From Gonocerus acuteangulatus (Eukaryota; Arthropoda; Insecta; Hemiptera; Coreidae): a stretch of DNA of 64,000 nucleotides. The number at the start of each line of letters is the position of its first letter. Position 1 is the first letter of the stretch. Of this stretch, positions 11,023-22,185 are shown piece by piece. Under the pieces are notes generated by a model. That model was not told the origin of the DNA. It saw only the letters and a program-made list of their open reading frames with translations, and did no database searches. The position numbers and the translations under genes were made by a program. Where the stretch lies: NCBI GenBank assembly GCA_946811695.1, contig OX328126.1, forward strand, positions 87,403,651 through 87,467,650. The letters are read 5' to 3'.

Positions 11023-14000
11023 GGATTCCCCTCCCAGATGACGGAGTCAGAGAAGCTGACTGTGAAACTCGTTTCACGGTTCTCCCGGAACGGGTCCTGT
11101 AGGGCTCTTTAGTTGGCGGTGGCGTTTGAGACTGCGTTTTTGGGAGAACTGGTGGTGTGTCCTGAGTCTGTTCGGATGGAAGAAACGCAGGCTTAAGCCG
11201 GTCTATCGATATGGTGGCTTGGCGGCCTGGGAGTTGCACTTCGAAGTACTTGTCGTGTCGTTGGAGAACTCTGTGTGGTCCGGAGTATGGTGGTGTCAGC
11301 GGACGTCGGGCACAGTCTTCCCTGATGAACACATGCGTGCAGTTCTGCAACTCCTGGTGTACGTAGGTCCTCTTAGTGCTCTCCTTATACTCGGCTGGTC
11401 GAAGGGTGCGAAGATGTTCCTTCAGCTCCTGCAGGAGTACGTGTGGATCTTCCGCGGTCGTGTGTTGCTCCAAGAATTCGCCTGGCAATCTTATGGGACA
11501 ACCGTAGACTGCTTCAGCTATGCTCGATGAAGTATCATCTCGCAGGCTGGCTCTGAGTCCGAGGAGTACGGTTGGCAATATGCGGGTCCAGTTGTTGCTG
11601 TCAAGGTGTGCTGTAATGGCGGCTTTGAGTGTCCGGTGCCATCGTTCTATGCATCCGTTAGCTTGGGGATGATAAGCAGTTGTGCGACCTTTCTCGATTC
11701 CCAGAAGCGAAGTCAGCTGATGAAAAAGATGGGATTCATATTGCCGGCCTTGGTCGGTGGTTATTCTTGAGGGAACGCCGAATCGGCAGATCCAACCAGT
11801 GTAGAATGCGCTTGAGACGGTTTCGGCTGTGATGTCACGTAATGGTATTCCTTCTGTCCATCTGGTTTGACGGTCTATCATCGTGAGACAGTAACGGTGG
11901 CCGTCGGAGGGTGGTAGTGGGCCAATTAAATCTAAGTGGACATGCTGAAAGCGAGTGGCAGCTGGGAATGTTCCAGGAGGTGCATGGGTATGCCGGTGTA
12001 TCTTACTCTTCTGGCAAGCGATACAGCACTTAGCCCAATCAGCTACTTCCTTATTCATGTTTGGCCAGAAATATCGCTCTGCTACCATTTTCCGTGTTGT
12101 ACGGACGCCAGGATGACTTAAGGTGTGCACCTTGACGAAAGCAACGTGCCTGAAGTTCTTCGGGAGATATGGCCTTGCCTTGCTTGTTGACATCTCACAG
12201 AGAAGGGTCTTGTCAGTGCCAGGAATTTCGATGGCTCTAAAGGTTAGGTTAGTTTGTTCCTGGAGTCGGCTGATCTCATGGTCTTCTTGTTGGGCTAAAG
12301 AAAGGGCGACAAAATCGTCTGGAGTTTGGATTTCAGCAATCCTTGATAGGGAATCGGCAACAATGTTTTCCCTGCCTGGACTATAGATGATTGTAGTCGT
12401 GAATTGGCTAATGTAAGTTAGCCAACGGATGCGGAGAGGTGAAGTAGATTCAGGCTTTTGAGTGAAAGCATGAGCTAATGGGCGATGATCTGTGATGACT
12501 GAGAAAACTCGGCCTTCCAGTTGAGGTTGAAGATGTTTGATGGCCTTGTATATAGCCAGAAGCTCCCTGTCGTAGACAGAGTAATTCTTCTGCGCTTTAT
12601 TGAGTGCTAACGAGAAAAAGCTTAGAGGATGCCATTTGTTATCCTGTTTTTGTTGTAAGACAGCGCCTAGACCGACGTCAGATGCGTCGCATGCGAGTGA
12701 GATCTCTGCGTCTGGGTTCGGATGGACGACCTCAGTTGCTTCAGCAAGGTTCTTCTTGGTGTCTTCGAACGCCTTGAGCGTTTCTTCGTTCCAATTGATT
12801 GGAGTTTTGTCATTTTTCTTGACCTGATGGAGAAGTCCGTTGAGAGGTTGTTGGATTGATGCTGCGTGGCGAAGACAAGGTCGGTAGAAATTCACCATGC
12901 CCATAAAGCGCCGAAGTTCTCGAACGTCCTTGGGAAGTGGGAATTCTAGGACAGCCTTAACTTTGTCTTCCAGAGGTGTGACGCCAGATGGTGTTAGATG
13001 GAATCCAAGGAAATCGAGCTCTGGAACACCGAAGACGCATTTCGATGGGTTCACAGCGATGCCGTTCATGTCGAGACGACGAAGTACTTCTCTGATGTGA
13101 GCTTCATGTTGTTCCTCGTTGTCCGAAGCGATCAAGAAGTCGTCAAGAAACTTGAAGAGAAAGGGTAGGTCTCGGAATTGGTTGTCGACGAAACGCTGGA
13201 AGCTTTGACCTGCGTTCTTCAGTCCAAAACTCATCCTGGTGTATTCAATAAGGCCAAATGGGGTAATAATGGCAGTTTTCTCTCGATCTTCTACTGCTAT
13301 CGGTATATGATAGTAAGCCTTGCGGAGATCTATTTTGGAGAAGATCTTCTTGCCATGTATCTCCATTGTGAAGTCTCGAAGATTGGGTATTCCATATCGA
13401 TCGGGAATAGTGATGGCGTTCAGGGCTCGATAGTCTCCACACAATCGGAGAGTACCATCTTTTTTCTTCACTACATGGAGTGGACTGGACCATGGACTTT
13501 TGGAAGGTTGGCATATTCCGCTGTCGATGAGCTCCTGGATCTCCTTTTTGACTTCCTGGTAAATTCCTGGAGGCAAACGGCGGCATTTAGCCGTGACAGG
13601 TCGTCCTTTGGTCTCTACATGATGCTCCACTGTTGAATTGGATGGTCCACGGATGGGAGTGACCTGAGTGACGGTAGGGAATTCACCTAGGATGCGGGCA
13701 AATCGATTATCGGCTGGAAAGATGGAGAAGGTTGGTATTTCTGCTGAGGATATGGTACCTACAATGCTACGTCCTGAGTGCTGGTCGATCAGTCTCCTGT
13801 TTCTTAAGTCCACAGTAAGCTGATGCCAGTAGAGAAAATTAGCACCTAATATAGCCTTGGCGACGTCGGCTAAGACAAAGGTCCACTTGAGAGGTTTTCT
13901 GAGTCCTAAGTCGACATATCGAGTGATTTCACCGAAGGTTGGAATCGGGGAGTTGTTGGCTGCTATTAAGGTGAAATCAGATGGAGTCTTACGCCGTCCT

Positions 14001-14362
14001 TTGGGCACAGGGAGAAGAGATATGCATGCTCCTGTGTCAATGAGGAAGGGCTGACCAGTGGTTCTGTCCGTCAGAAATAGGCGGCGGTGCTGCTGGGTTG
14101 TGAAAGTTTCCGCCGCAACTTTCACATTTCCGAGTTTAAAGCTGGCTCTTCGGATTTCCAGTTGCAAGGTTGTGTGCAGCGTCGGGCTTTCTCGCGGAAT
14201 CTCTGGTGGTAATAGCAGGTATCGCGCGACTGGGATCGAGGGAGATTGTCTTGATTCCGGCTGCTGCTGGGGCTTCTTTCGCGGTTCTTCATCTTCAGAA
14301 AGCGTAGGATCTCGTCTACGTCGCGGCGTAGAGCTCCGAAATCTTCGGATGGGTGCTCGCAT
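11018..14362 (-). CDS. pol: Gypsy Pol polyprotein (protease, RT, RNase H, integrase)
   Basis: A 1114-residue uninterrupted frame. An aspartic protease motif lies at residues 107-112 (LIDTGA). The RT follows, with the FLDD active-site variant of YxDD at 405-408 and FSKIDLRKAYYHIP upstream. RNase H carries LACDASDVGLGAVLQ and YDRELLAI. The integrase has an HHCC zinc finger (H...H...CIACQKSK), DDE-core segments around HLDLIGPL and ITTDQGRQYES, and a GCIERWHRTLK segment. The frame overlaps gag by about 240 bases and is offset so that a -1 shift from gag would enter it; the ATG at 14362 is only the first in-frame Met, and a Gag-Pol fusion is likely. All catalytic motifs I can see are present, so the protein may be functional. 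The last codons run into the 3' LTR edge. Confidence 0.95.
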   Translation of the reverse strand: MRAPIRRFRSSTPRRRRDPTLSEDEEPRKKPQQQPESRQSPSIPVARYLLLPPEIPRESPTLHTTLQLEIRRASFKLGNVKVAAETFTTQQHRRLFLTDRTTGQPFLIDTGACISLLPVPKGRRKTPSDFTLIAANNSPIPTFGEITRYVDLGLRKPLKWTFVLADVAKAILGANFLYWHQLTVDLRNRRLIDQHSGRSIVGTISSAEIPTFSIFPADNRFARILGEFPTVTQVTPIRGPSNSTVEHHVETKGRPVTAKCRRLPPGIYQEVKKEIQELIDSGICQPSKSPWSSPLHVVKKKDGTLRLCGDYRALNAITIPDRYGIPNLRDFTMEIHGKKIFSKIDLRKAYYHIPIAVEDREKTAIITPFGLIEYTRMSFGLKNAGQSFQRFVDNQFRDLPFLFKFLDDFLIASDNEEQHEAHIREVLRRLDMNGIAVNPSKCVFGVPELDFLGFHLTPSGVTPLEDKVKAVLEFPLPKDVRELRRFMGMVNFYRPCLRHAASIQQPLNGLLHQVKKNDKTPINWNEETLKAFEDTKKNLAEATEVVHPNPDAEISLACDASDVGLGAVLQQKQDNKWHPLSFFSLALNKAQKNYSVYDRELLAIYKAIKHLQPQLEGRVFSVITDHRPLAHAFTQKPESTSPLRIRWLTYISQFTTTIIYSPGRENIVADSLSRIAEIQTPDDFVALSLAQQEDHEISRLQEQTNLTFRAIEIPGTDKTLLCEMSTSKARPYLPKNFRHVAFVKVHTLSHPGVRTTRKMVAERYFWPNMNKEVADWAKCCIACQKSKIHRHTHAPPGTFPAATRFQHVHLDLIGPLPPSDGHRYCLTMIDRQTRWTEGIPLRDITAETVSSAFYTGWICRFGVPSRITTDQGRQYESHLFHQLTSLLGIEKGRTTAYHPQANGCIERWHRTLKAAITAHLDSNNWTRILPTVLLGLRASLRDDTSSSIAEAVYGCPIRLPGEFLEQHTTAEDPHVLLQELKEHLRTLRPAEYKESTKRTYVHQELQNCTHVFIREDCARRPLTPPYSGPHRVLQRHDKYFEVQLPGRQATISIDRLKPAFLPSEQTQDTPPVLPKTQSQTPPPTKEPYRTRSGRTVKRVSQSASLTPSSGRGIL

Positions 14363-14985
14363 CTGTTCGTGACTGATGTGGTAGTTGCGGAAGACTTGTT
14401 TGGGCGAGGTTCTGACATGTCTCGAATAGCGTACGTTTCAGCTGACGGGGATACCTCCAAGATCTTGTCGGCTACTTCTGCCAGTTTTTGGATGTCAGTG
14501 TGGCCTGTGGAAATGAGGATGGGACGAATTCGTGGGGGTAAATTCTTCATCCACAGGGTGCTAATAAATCCGTTTGATACATCGGAGCCAGCTAATTGTT
14601 GTATTTTTCTGAGGAGCTGTGAAGGAGTCTGGTCTCCGAGTGGCATTTCTTCTAACAGCTTGCTAATTCTACGTGTTTCGGATTCTCCGAACGTGTTGAT
14701 GAGCCTAGCTTTAAGGTCCTCGTATGGTTGCTCAGTCGGTTGGAGGACGATATCTGAGACTTGGCTAAGAACATCCAGATCGAGATTCGGTATGACGAGC
14801 TGGAATTTTTTTAGGCTCGACGTTACGCGGGATGTCGCAAATACAGCCTCGATCGTCGCGAACCATAAAGTCGGGTTCTGTTTCCAGAATGTCGGTAGTC
14901 TTGAACTCGGCCCTTGGTAGAAACTAACCTCAGGCTGGGTTTCATGGAGATCTGTATCGGACGTAGATGAGTTTCTTTTGGACAT
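14122..14985 (-). CDS. gag: Gypsy Gag with CHCC-type zinc box
   Basis: A 287-residue frame starting at an ATG about 55 bases after the 5' LTR. Its central part resembles Gypsy capsid sequences (PTFWKQNPTLWFATIEAVF, LLEEMPLGDQTPSQLLRKIQ). Near the C-terminus is CYYHQRFREKARRCTQPC, spaced C-x2-H-x9-C-x3-C, in place of the usual CCHC knuckle; CHCC boxes are described for CsRn1-type elements. The frame overlaps pol, so expression of Pol probably uses frameshifting. Confidence 0.92.
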   Translation of the reverse strand: MSKRNSSTSDTDLHETQPEVSFYQGPSSRLPTFWKQNPTLWFATIEAVFATSRVTSSLKKFQLVIPNLDLDVLSQVSDIVLQPTEQPYEDLKARLINTFGESETRRISKLLEEMPLGDQTPSQLLRKIQQLAGSDVSNGFISTLWMKNLPPRIRPILISTGHTDIQKLAEVADKILEVSPSAETYAIRDMSEPRPNKSSATTTSVTNRCEHPSEDFGALRRDVDEILRFLKMKNRERSPSSSRNQDNLPRSQSRDTCYYHQRFREKARRCTQPCNWKSEEPALNSEM

Positions 14986-15024
14986 GACGAACGGCGAGAA
15001 GTGAAATCAGAAGTATTGTTCAAT

Positions 15025-15038
15025 ATCAGGGGTCACCA
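15025..15038 (-). other. primer binding site (tRNA-Trp type) of the Gypsy element
   Basis: One base inside the 5' LTR, the element strand reads TGGTGACCCCTGAT. The first ten bases match the complement of the 3' end of insect tRNA-Trp as I remember it; the following bases do not. This priming choice is characteristic of the CsRn1 group. Confidence 0.75.
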
Positions 15039-15039
15039 A

Positions 15040-15170
15040 TGTTAAGTGTATAGGATTTACAACTTACAAGAATGAATTGCAGTTTTCAATTGCGAGAGAA
15101 CACTTAATAATGTTTTATTTATTTTTTTAAAACATGTGTTTTTTTGGGGGGTTATCTGATAACCGCTACA
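15040..15170 (-). repeat. 5' LTR of the Gypsy element
   Basis: A 131-bp terminal repeat paired with 10892-11022, followed outward by the AGTA target duplication at 15171-15174. Confidence 0.93.
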
Positions 15171-15378
15171 AGTATATTATAAAATTACCGATATAAAGGA
15201 CATTATGACATTATTATTATTAAGTTAATACTTTCAAATATATAACAAGAGGATGCTGAGAGAGACAAAAGAGTCGAACGGTAGTGAGGTCGAGATGAGG
15301 AGAGATTGGCGAGCGTACAGGGCGAGATAGACGGATAAGCATCGAGCTTACTGGGTGCTGCAGCAATGAAAGGGTTAA

Positions 15379-16811
15379 TTTTTCTGCTTACGTTTCACTG
15401 TTAACAAAAACACTGATGTATTGATTTTCATTGAAGGATTTTGCGAGTCGACATGATTCAGCAAACACCCTCTTCATAGAACTACCTATTCACTAATAGG
15501 TATTCACTTAATCCTAATATTCTTTCATTATTGTTGTAAAATAGAAAATGTGTTTTCCAGTTAATATAATAATATAATAACAATGTCCAAAGAAAAGCTA
15601 AAGACGGAAGTTTTCTTCTCCCCTTAACTTAATCATTGTCCATCCTTCATCAATGAAAACATTCTCTGCCTTTCCTGGGAAAGAAAATGGAACAAACTAT
15701 ATTTTTATCTGAGCGATTAAACCATTTTATGAAACTGTTTATTGGAAAATAATTACTTTGTGAGATCCTGGATGAATTGAGCTCTATTCTCTTGCGGATT
15801 CATCTAAAGATCTCGCACCTATTGTCTCATTATGTCGAGCTCATTCCTATTTCGAGCGGTTGACCAATATATTTCTATAATTGTAATGTTCATGTTTTTT
15901 CTCAAATATAATTGTCGATTTAAGTGGCTGTGAAGTGAAACGTGTAATCAACTCTCACTATCAATCTCCTCACTTTGAAAATTCAGAATATAATTTTGTT
16001 ATTTTATAAATATTCCATGAGAATACTTTACATTTATGGAGTTAACACCAGATGGGCGAACCGTTGAGGCACTACCAGGGCGAAGGTTGAGTATAGCTGG
16101 TGTTGGCTATTACGGAGGAACACTGAATAATGTAAAAAAGAAAATCATCGCTTCAACCAAAGTGTACTGTGCTCTGTGTTTGTGCAGTGTATAAACTTGT
16201 GGAATTTGATGGATTTTATTTACTACGTTGTGTATTTAACCATTCCACGTTTCACTTCTTAACTACTTCTTTCCTACTTTCTATATATATTTATAGTAAT
16301 AACTTCCTATTTTGTTGGAAAATATAGACCACTTCTTAAGGATATATAAATAAATATACTTACTCGTACATATATATGTGTGCATCTGTGTGTGTCTGTA
16401 TGTATTTATGAATGTATATTTAGGCATATTTGTTGCCTGATTAAGACTTTAAAATGTATGCTTAATTTATTTAATGATACAAAATAAATTTTAGGCATTA
16501 TTTATCTTCCTTTTGTTAAATACAAAAATAAAGTAACTTTTATTGATTTGTATAGTAGTAGTTACTGGTTAAATTATATTTTTCTATTGATTTTATTTTT
16601 CCTCTTCTCATCTGTGTTAAGTATATCTTGATAAACGTTTTTCTGTGTGTGTTGAATAAAAAACTTCAGTGGTCAATCAACTTTGTTTATTTATTTAACC
16701 TTTTACAGTAGGTTGAATTAGGAACTGAAGTCTGCAACAGACCCTTTCGAGAAGCAGAAAGTTCAGTTTTAGTACTGGGCATCTCGACAGAAATCTTTTC
16801 TTTTGTATATA
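15379..16811. other. intergenic stretch without recognised gene
   Basis: AT-rich sequence with stops in all frames. A GC-richer patch near 16030-16110 (GGGCGAACCGTTGAGGCACT) might be an old repeat or exon fragment but gives no convincing frame. Confidence 0.4.
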
Positions 16812-17566
16812 CAGTTGACTCTCCCTTATCCGGCTTTCTCTAATTTGTTGTTCTCTTTAATCCGGCAGTCTCCAAGAGGAATGAGTGACAGATTTCGGAC
16901 TGGCTTGAGGGTTACTCGAAAACCTTCCCTTCCTAGCTACACAAACTTTAGTTTTGTGGTATTTCATTAAATGGAAGTCAAAGAAGGCATATTTGTTTCC
17001 TTTTAGAGGCAGAAACTTGTGTTTCTATTAAGAAAATAAATGCTCCTCATGAGGAGCACTCCTCAGGCACCTGCGCCTGAAAAACTTGGTTTTAGCCAGT
17101 CTAGTTCGAACATTCATCGCAAGTGGAGTGCAAGTCTTGAAAGTATTTTTTTTTTTTTTTTTTTTTTTTGTATAATTTTATATTTATGGCCATGAAAAGG
17201 AAGACAACATTGATGTGCCGATTTTGACAGATGAACATATCATCCAAGATGTGCAAGGTTCAAACAGTTCAACTGAAGAAGATGATTCTTATTAACCAGA
17301 GCCACGAACAATATCCCATAAGGAAGGTAAGAAATTTGGAGAAGGCGCTTCTCTACCTTGAGCAGCATACTTCATCAATGCGGACAGTTTTTGATTTTGT
17401 AATAATATATGCATATGTTTGTGATTTAGAAAGTAAATAAATATTTAGTTAAACTAAATACATGTCTACGTACGAGTAGACTCGTAGTTTTATTCCTTGA
17501 AACTTTTTCATGCATATGCACCTGTAAATAATACACCAGCAAAATGACCTCAGCAGTAGATGCACC

Positions 17567-17631
<65 letters not shown>

Positions 17632-17796
17632 ATTTATTTTATAATTCGGTACCTACATTTTTCTTAAATATGCAATATTACAAATGGTACATATTATTAT
17701 ATCCTCAAATAATAAGGTTGTTCAAATATATTAGTGACCATTCGCTAATACGACTGTCCCTGGTCCCGATGACGCCAGATTAGGGAGAGTCTACTG
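16812..17796 (+). mobile_element. Tigger/pogo-like DNA transposon remnant
   Basis: Inverted ends CAGTTGACTCTCCCTTATCC (left) and CAGTAGACTCTCCCTAATCT (reading inward from the right) are each flanked by TA. The ORF at 17231-17440 contains IRKVRNLEKALLYLEQH, similar to Tigger C-terminal sequence. A poly(A) run (about 17569-17626) and other AT tracts fill much of the rest. No catalytic domain remains. Confidence 0.7.
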
Positions 17797-18383
17797 TACA
17801 CGTATATGAATATTTTGTTTTTTTGTTTATGAAGCCAAAATTTTCAGAAAAAAACAGTGCTTTCTGTTTTTTATATTTCTGTTGGGTTCAGCTTAGTTTC
17901 AACCCACACGAGTTTGCAATAGCATCATCGTCAAAAAATAATATTCCTGCAGCAGATAATTGTATATAAATCTACAAGTACAACATCAATGAACTTTCAT
18001 TCAATATTTAACACAGCTTGACAGCCCTAACGCCTACTAAACGACTGTCACTACTTAACTTTAACATGTCTAAGCAGCTGGAAATCACAGAAAAACTATA
18101 ATGATCAGCTCTTGTAACAATTCACACCCTATATCCAGAAAGAGAGTTGTTCCAAATCTACACTGACAGATCTAAATTAGCCCCTACTGGCTACTGGCAA
18201 GCTGGAGCCTTCTCAGAATGTTTGAAATAAGCCAAGGGGTTTGGGACACATATAACTGCGATACGATTGGTTGCCCAATGGCAGCCAGCATTCTGTCTTT
18301 TGCATCAACTCTCAAAAGCAGGCAACTCTAAATCACAGAAAAAAATTGTGATTAAAGTTGTAATCATAAAAAAAATAGTTGTA

Positions 18384-18437
18384 ATTTTTTTGTTGTGTGT
18401 GTTTAACGGCGTATCAACTATTGAGCTATTAACGCCG
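18384..18437 (-). mobile_element. decayed SINE tail fragment
   Basis: TTAACGGCGTATCAACTATTG followed by AGCTATTAACGCCG is a diverged form of the tail seen at 10452-10516 and 31922-32106. The bases TTGTAATT occur on both sides, consistent with an old short target duplication. Confidence 0.55.
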
Positions 18438-18623
18438 AATTGTTGTAATTACAGGCATAATCACAGAATGAACTGTGGCTACAGTCGTAATTGCAGAAAA
18501 ATATTATGATTACGTGATTAGGAGTGCCACTCTTTTAATTAAGATTATAATCGTAATGTATTCACATCTCCAGGGCCTGTGATTATAATTTTGTAATCAC
18601 ATCTTGAAAGCCTGAGATTATAA

Positions 18624-19207
18624 AGCAGGCCATTCACGGTCCGACTTGCAGTAAGACATAAGCAGGCTACGCACGGTCAGGCAGGCTTGGCAGTTAGGCC
18701 TCAACAGTCCGCCTGAAGACCGGTCGCCTGAACGTGTATATATTCCGGCCGGTCTGTCAGTTAAGACTGTTCAGGCGGCCGGAATATATGCACGTTCAGG
18801 ATACCAGCTTTCAGGCGGACTGTTCAGGTCTAACAGACAGGCCTGCCTGAATCATATGTAGCCAGCCTGCTTTAGTTGGACTACTAGTTGGATAGTCGAC
18901 TCCACTCACGCTCCGACTTGCTATCCAAATTTAGTCCTAATCTGTTTTCAGGACAATGTACGTCGCTCACGAGCCAAAAAATGTATCGAGTGCAGATCGA
19001 AGTGGCCTGAAAGACAAGGACCGAGGTAAGTTGGTCGACTTTGTTCCGATCCCCCCCCCCCACTCACGCTCCAACTCCGTTGGCAGTCGGACCTTCGAGT
19101 CGTCCACTTCCAACAATTCGACAAGCCCATTCACGATCCGACTTTTGGTCCAAGTTCAGAAGTCGGACTACAAGTCGTACTGCAAATCGGATCGTGAATG
19201 GCCTGCT
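18624..19207. mobile_element. Harbinger-like MITE with a second inverted-repeat element nested in it
   Basis: The ends are 30-bp inverted repeats (AGCAGGCCATTCACGGTCCG at left, AGCAGGCCATTCACGATCCG reading inward from the right), flanked by TAA on both sides (18621-18623 and 19208-19210), as for PIF/Harbinger elements. Inside, about 18661-18871 is bounded by AGCAGGCT...AGCCTGCT and contains a long hairpin around CTGAACGTG-TATATTCCGGCC. The whole sits within the AT-dyad repeat also seen at 4780-5110. Confidence 0.65.
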
Positions 19208-19583
19208 TAATTGTAATCGTAATTATGATTATGCCCAACACTGGTTTGTACCTAAAGAATTGACTGAGCCTCGGTTATTAACACTGGCTTGAATTTACAA
19301 TTTACTGTTTCAATATTTTCTTATATAAATGAATACGTTATACAGAATGTCATGTCAGGAATAGCAGTCAATAAAACAGTAAGTGTAAAATTTACAATTT
19401 TCCATTAAAAATAATGAGTGTAAATAAAAACTGTTTAAATTCTGATATTGGGATTGCTAATGTTGCCAATATGTGAAGGACGGTAAGGTGGGGAGCCAGT
19501 AAAGGCTGGTATAAACTAGACATTAACCTACTCTGATGGATATACGATAACATGGGATTAGGGCTGACTGCCATTGTGGATCG

Positions 19584-22127
19584 ATGCCGAGTAGAAAGAA
19601 GATGGCGTGGGCCAGTGCTGTGAAGGTAGAGCAAAGAGGTAGAAGCAGCAGGGAGAAAGCTGGCAGTTTGTGCACCTACCTCGCTGCACTTCTGGTCAAT
19701 TCCAGGCTGTACGGCTCGTTCCCGATCGACGACCATTTCAACCTCTCTGTGGTCGGTTTAATAAGGACTTCTGTGTCTATGGTTGTCATGGTAATAGCTG
19801 GAACTTACTACTCATACATAACCTATGGAATAGCGTGGAATGCCAACGGTGCCACCTATATGGGCATAGTTCTTCTTTCAATATACACCACTTTCCTCGT
19901 AACCTTCACCAATATATGGAATAGAGAGAAGATGAAGGAAGCCATCAAGAGGTTAACAGCTGTTGACGAATATCTCTGGGACATGGGAGTACTTTTCAAA
20001 TACAATCGAAGAGAAATGCTAACAGAAATTTTCCTCAGAGCTTTCTTCAAAGTGGTCATGGTGATATTCGATTGGATTGCTTACAAGGAAAGCATTTCCC
20101 AGCTGAGCGGTGTTTTGGTGATAATTTCTCTTTACTATTCCTACTTCGTTATATACAACATCCAACACCAGTTCACAGCTCTCATGGGAACAGTTCGCAA
20201 GCATTTCATCCTCATCAACGAACAGGCTTCTCAATACACCAACTCGCCTCAGGTCATTGAGCGCTTCGTCATTGTACACTGCCGTCTCACGGAAGCTTGT
20301 GACGTCATTAGTGATTGGTTTTCTCCCCAGTTGTTATTCATATCCTCACTGGTTTTCCTCTCTTCAACGCTCAACTTGAGCTCCATGTTTATGTCGCTCA
20401 TTTCCTTCTTGGATCCATACCCACCACAGATCACACTCTTCATATCCTGCACGTTCTGGGTCGCTTCTAGGCTCTTCGAAATGTGGGAAACTGTAACCAT
20501 TTGCTCAAGCATAGAGACTGAGGTTGGATAATCGATTTTGTTAAACTAGTGAACAAAAACAAAATTAAGGTACTTACGTATGAGCTTCAACGCAGGTTAA
20601 AGAACAGGCTCTCAGAGATCTGGATCATCATCGCGTCAGAGATCTTAAACATTGGAGCAGTTGAGTTTTTGCCAATACGTGGACGGGATTATCAACGATT
20701 TGGGTTGATAGGGGTTAGATATAACCTTGAGGAAACGCATTGTACTTATGTTAATGGCATAATTGCTGTGCGTTTCCGCTCGCTACGCTCGCTCAAGGTT
20801 ATATCGAAACTCTTGTCAATCCAACTCGTTAATAATATAGATCACTAGTTTTTTCGGTGGACAATGGGCGGATATGAAATTTAGCATATTTTCCTGTTGT
20901 AGGTAAATTCCAAAGACGCATTTTCCTGGCAGAAACAAGCACATCACAAAGGACACAAACAAAAAACAACACTAAGAACTCAAACAACAAGCGATGGCAA
21001 TAAATCTCATTAAAAACACAAAACTACAAGTGAATTGCTTCGAAAACAGAAAGTAAACAAGAGTTTACTGAAAATAACGGCCAATATAATTGCCCATAGG
21101 AATAGACCAATAGAAATTCTAATCAGTTATGCGCATGTGCTGATGATCCAGATCTGTGAACTTGACCCACGTCTCTAACCTGCATTGAAGCTAATACGTA
21201 AGTACTAAAATTAAAGAAATATTAATTTAAAAATAAGGAATCACGCATAGTCTGAAGGCGTTTATTTCGTATGCATTACTAAATAATAGCGTTCCATTCA
21301 TCTGATTTATTTTTTTTTTTTTTAATATTAAAATATATTAATTTTTTTCCAAGTAGAAGGCAATTAAAATAAAATAAATATGTTAAAATTAATAATAATA
21401 AAGAAAGTAGAAATAATATTTAAAGAAATTTAATACTAAATATGAGAACTGCTAACTGTTTAAATAGATACTTCCTCTATTTTCCAAATTATGAAGTTAT
21501 ATATTAATTAACACAAGAAAATATCTTATGTTTGGATACTGAAAACCATTCCATGGTGAAACTATCGTTTTGTTCAAAAACAACTACGCAACCCACTGCC
21601 AATTTCAACTACTTTTCCATAATTGTTTAAATATTAAATATTATTTCAACCATGAATATATATGTGCCTTTATTGCTCGTATAACATATAAATTCGTTTT
21701 ACTTTATGATAAGGCTATTTTCAATTATATTGACAATGACAATTCTTTTTTATTTTCAGTCCAAAACACTAGGACAAAAACTTTCAAGACTGATCATTAG
21801 TGAAGAAATATCTGCAGGTAATGTAAGTAATACCTAAATCAATAAGGCTAAACGGATAAACCAGTTTGTAAATACTGCAATACAACACTTACAGTAAAAC
21901 ACATATTGACAGAATGCAGACAACGTAATCATCTAGACATACCTCACGACATCCAGGAGCTACTCACACTTGACAGTATACACATAAACACTATACTAAT
22001 ATATCTACAACACATTAATGCCTACAACAAAATTTAACATACCCGAAAATCAACAAAATTCGATATTACATAAATGAATGAATATATATAAAGCTACGCC
22101 CAAAACATTTTGTTGCCACTTCGTTTA

Positions 22128-22185
<58 letters not shown>

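Larger units (their letters stand above)
10892..15170 (-). mobile_element. Ty3/Gypsy retrotransposon, CsRn1-like clade, apparently intact and recent
   Basis: Two 131-bp direct repeats (10892-11022 and 15040-15170; TG...CA ends) flank gag and pol on the minus strand, and the whole is bounded by a 4-bp target duplication, AGTA (10888-10891 and 15171-15174). By my reading the LTRs differ at one position (T versus G in the TTTTGGGG run). The sequence next to the 5' LTR (15025-15038, minus strand) starts TGGTGACCCC, complementary to the 3' end of insect tRNA-Trp; that primer, the 4-bp duplication and an atypical CHCC gag box are traits described for the CsRn1 clade. A purine tract (GGGAGGGGAATCC) precedes the 3' LTR. 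The insertion lies within the piggyBac-like element. Confidence 0.93.
10074..15374 (+). mobile_element. piggyBac-like element, deleted, hosting a Gypsy insertion
   Basis: Both ends abut TTAA (10070-10073 and 15375-15378) and share a short inverted repeat, CCTTTCGTTGCT at left and its near-match CCTTTCATTGCT reading inward from the right. TTAA targets are the hallmark of the piggyBac superfamily. Once the Gypsy insertion (10892-15170) is discounted, the element is about 1 kb. It contains a short open frame at 10768 that resembles the acidic N-terminus of such transposases. The catalytic region is missing. Confidence 0.6.

Noticed and set aside
11126..14920. Plus-strand ORFs across the Gypsy element (for example 13178-13636 and 14369-14920)
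   Set aside because: Shadows of the minus-strand gag and pol frames.
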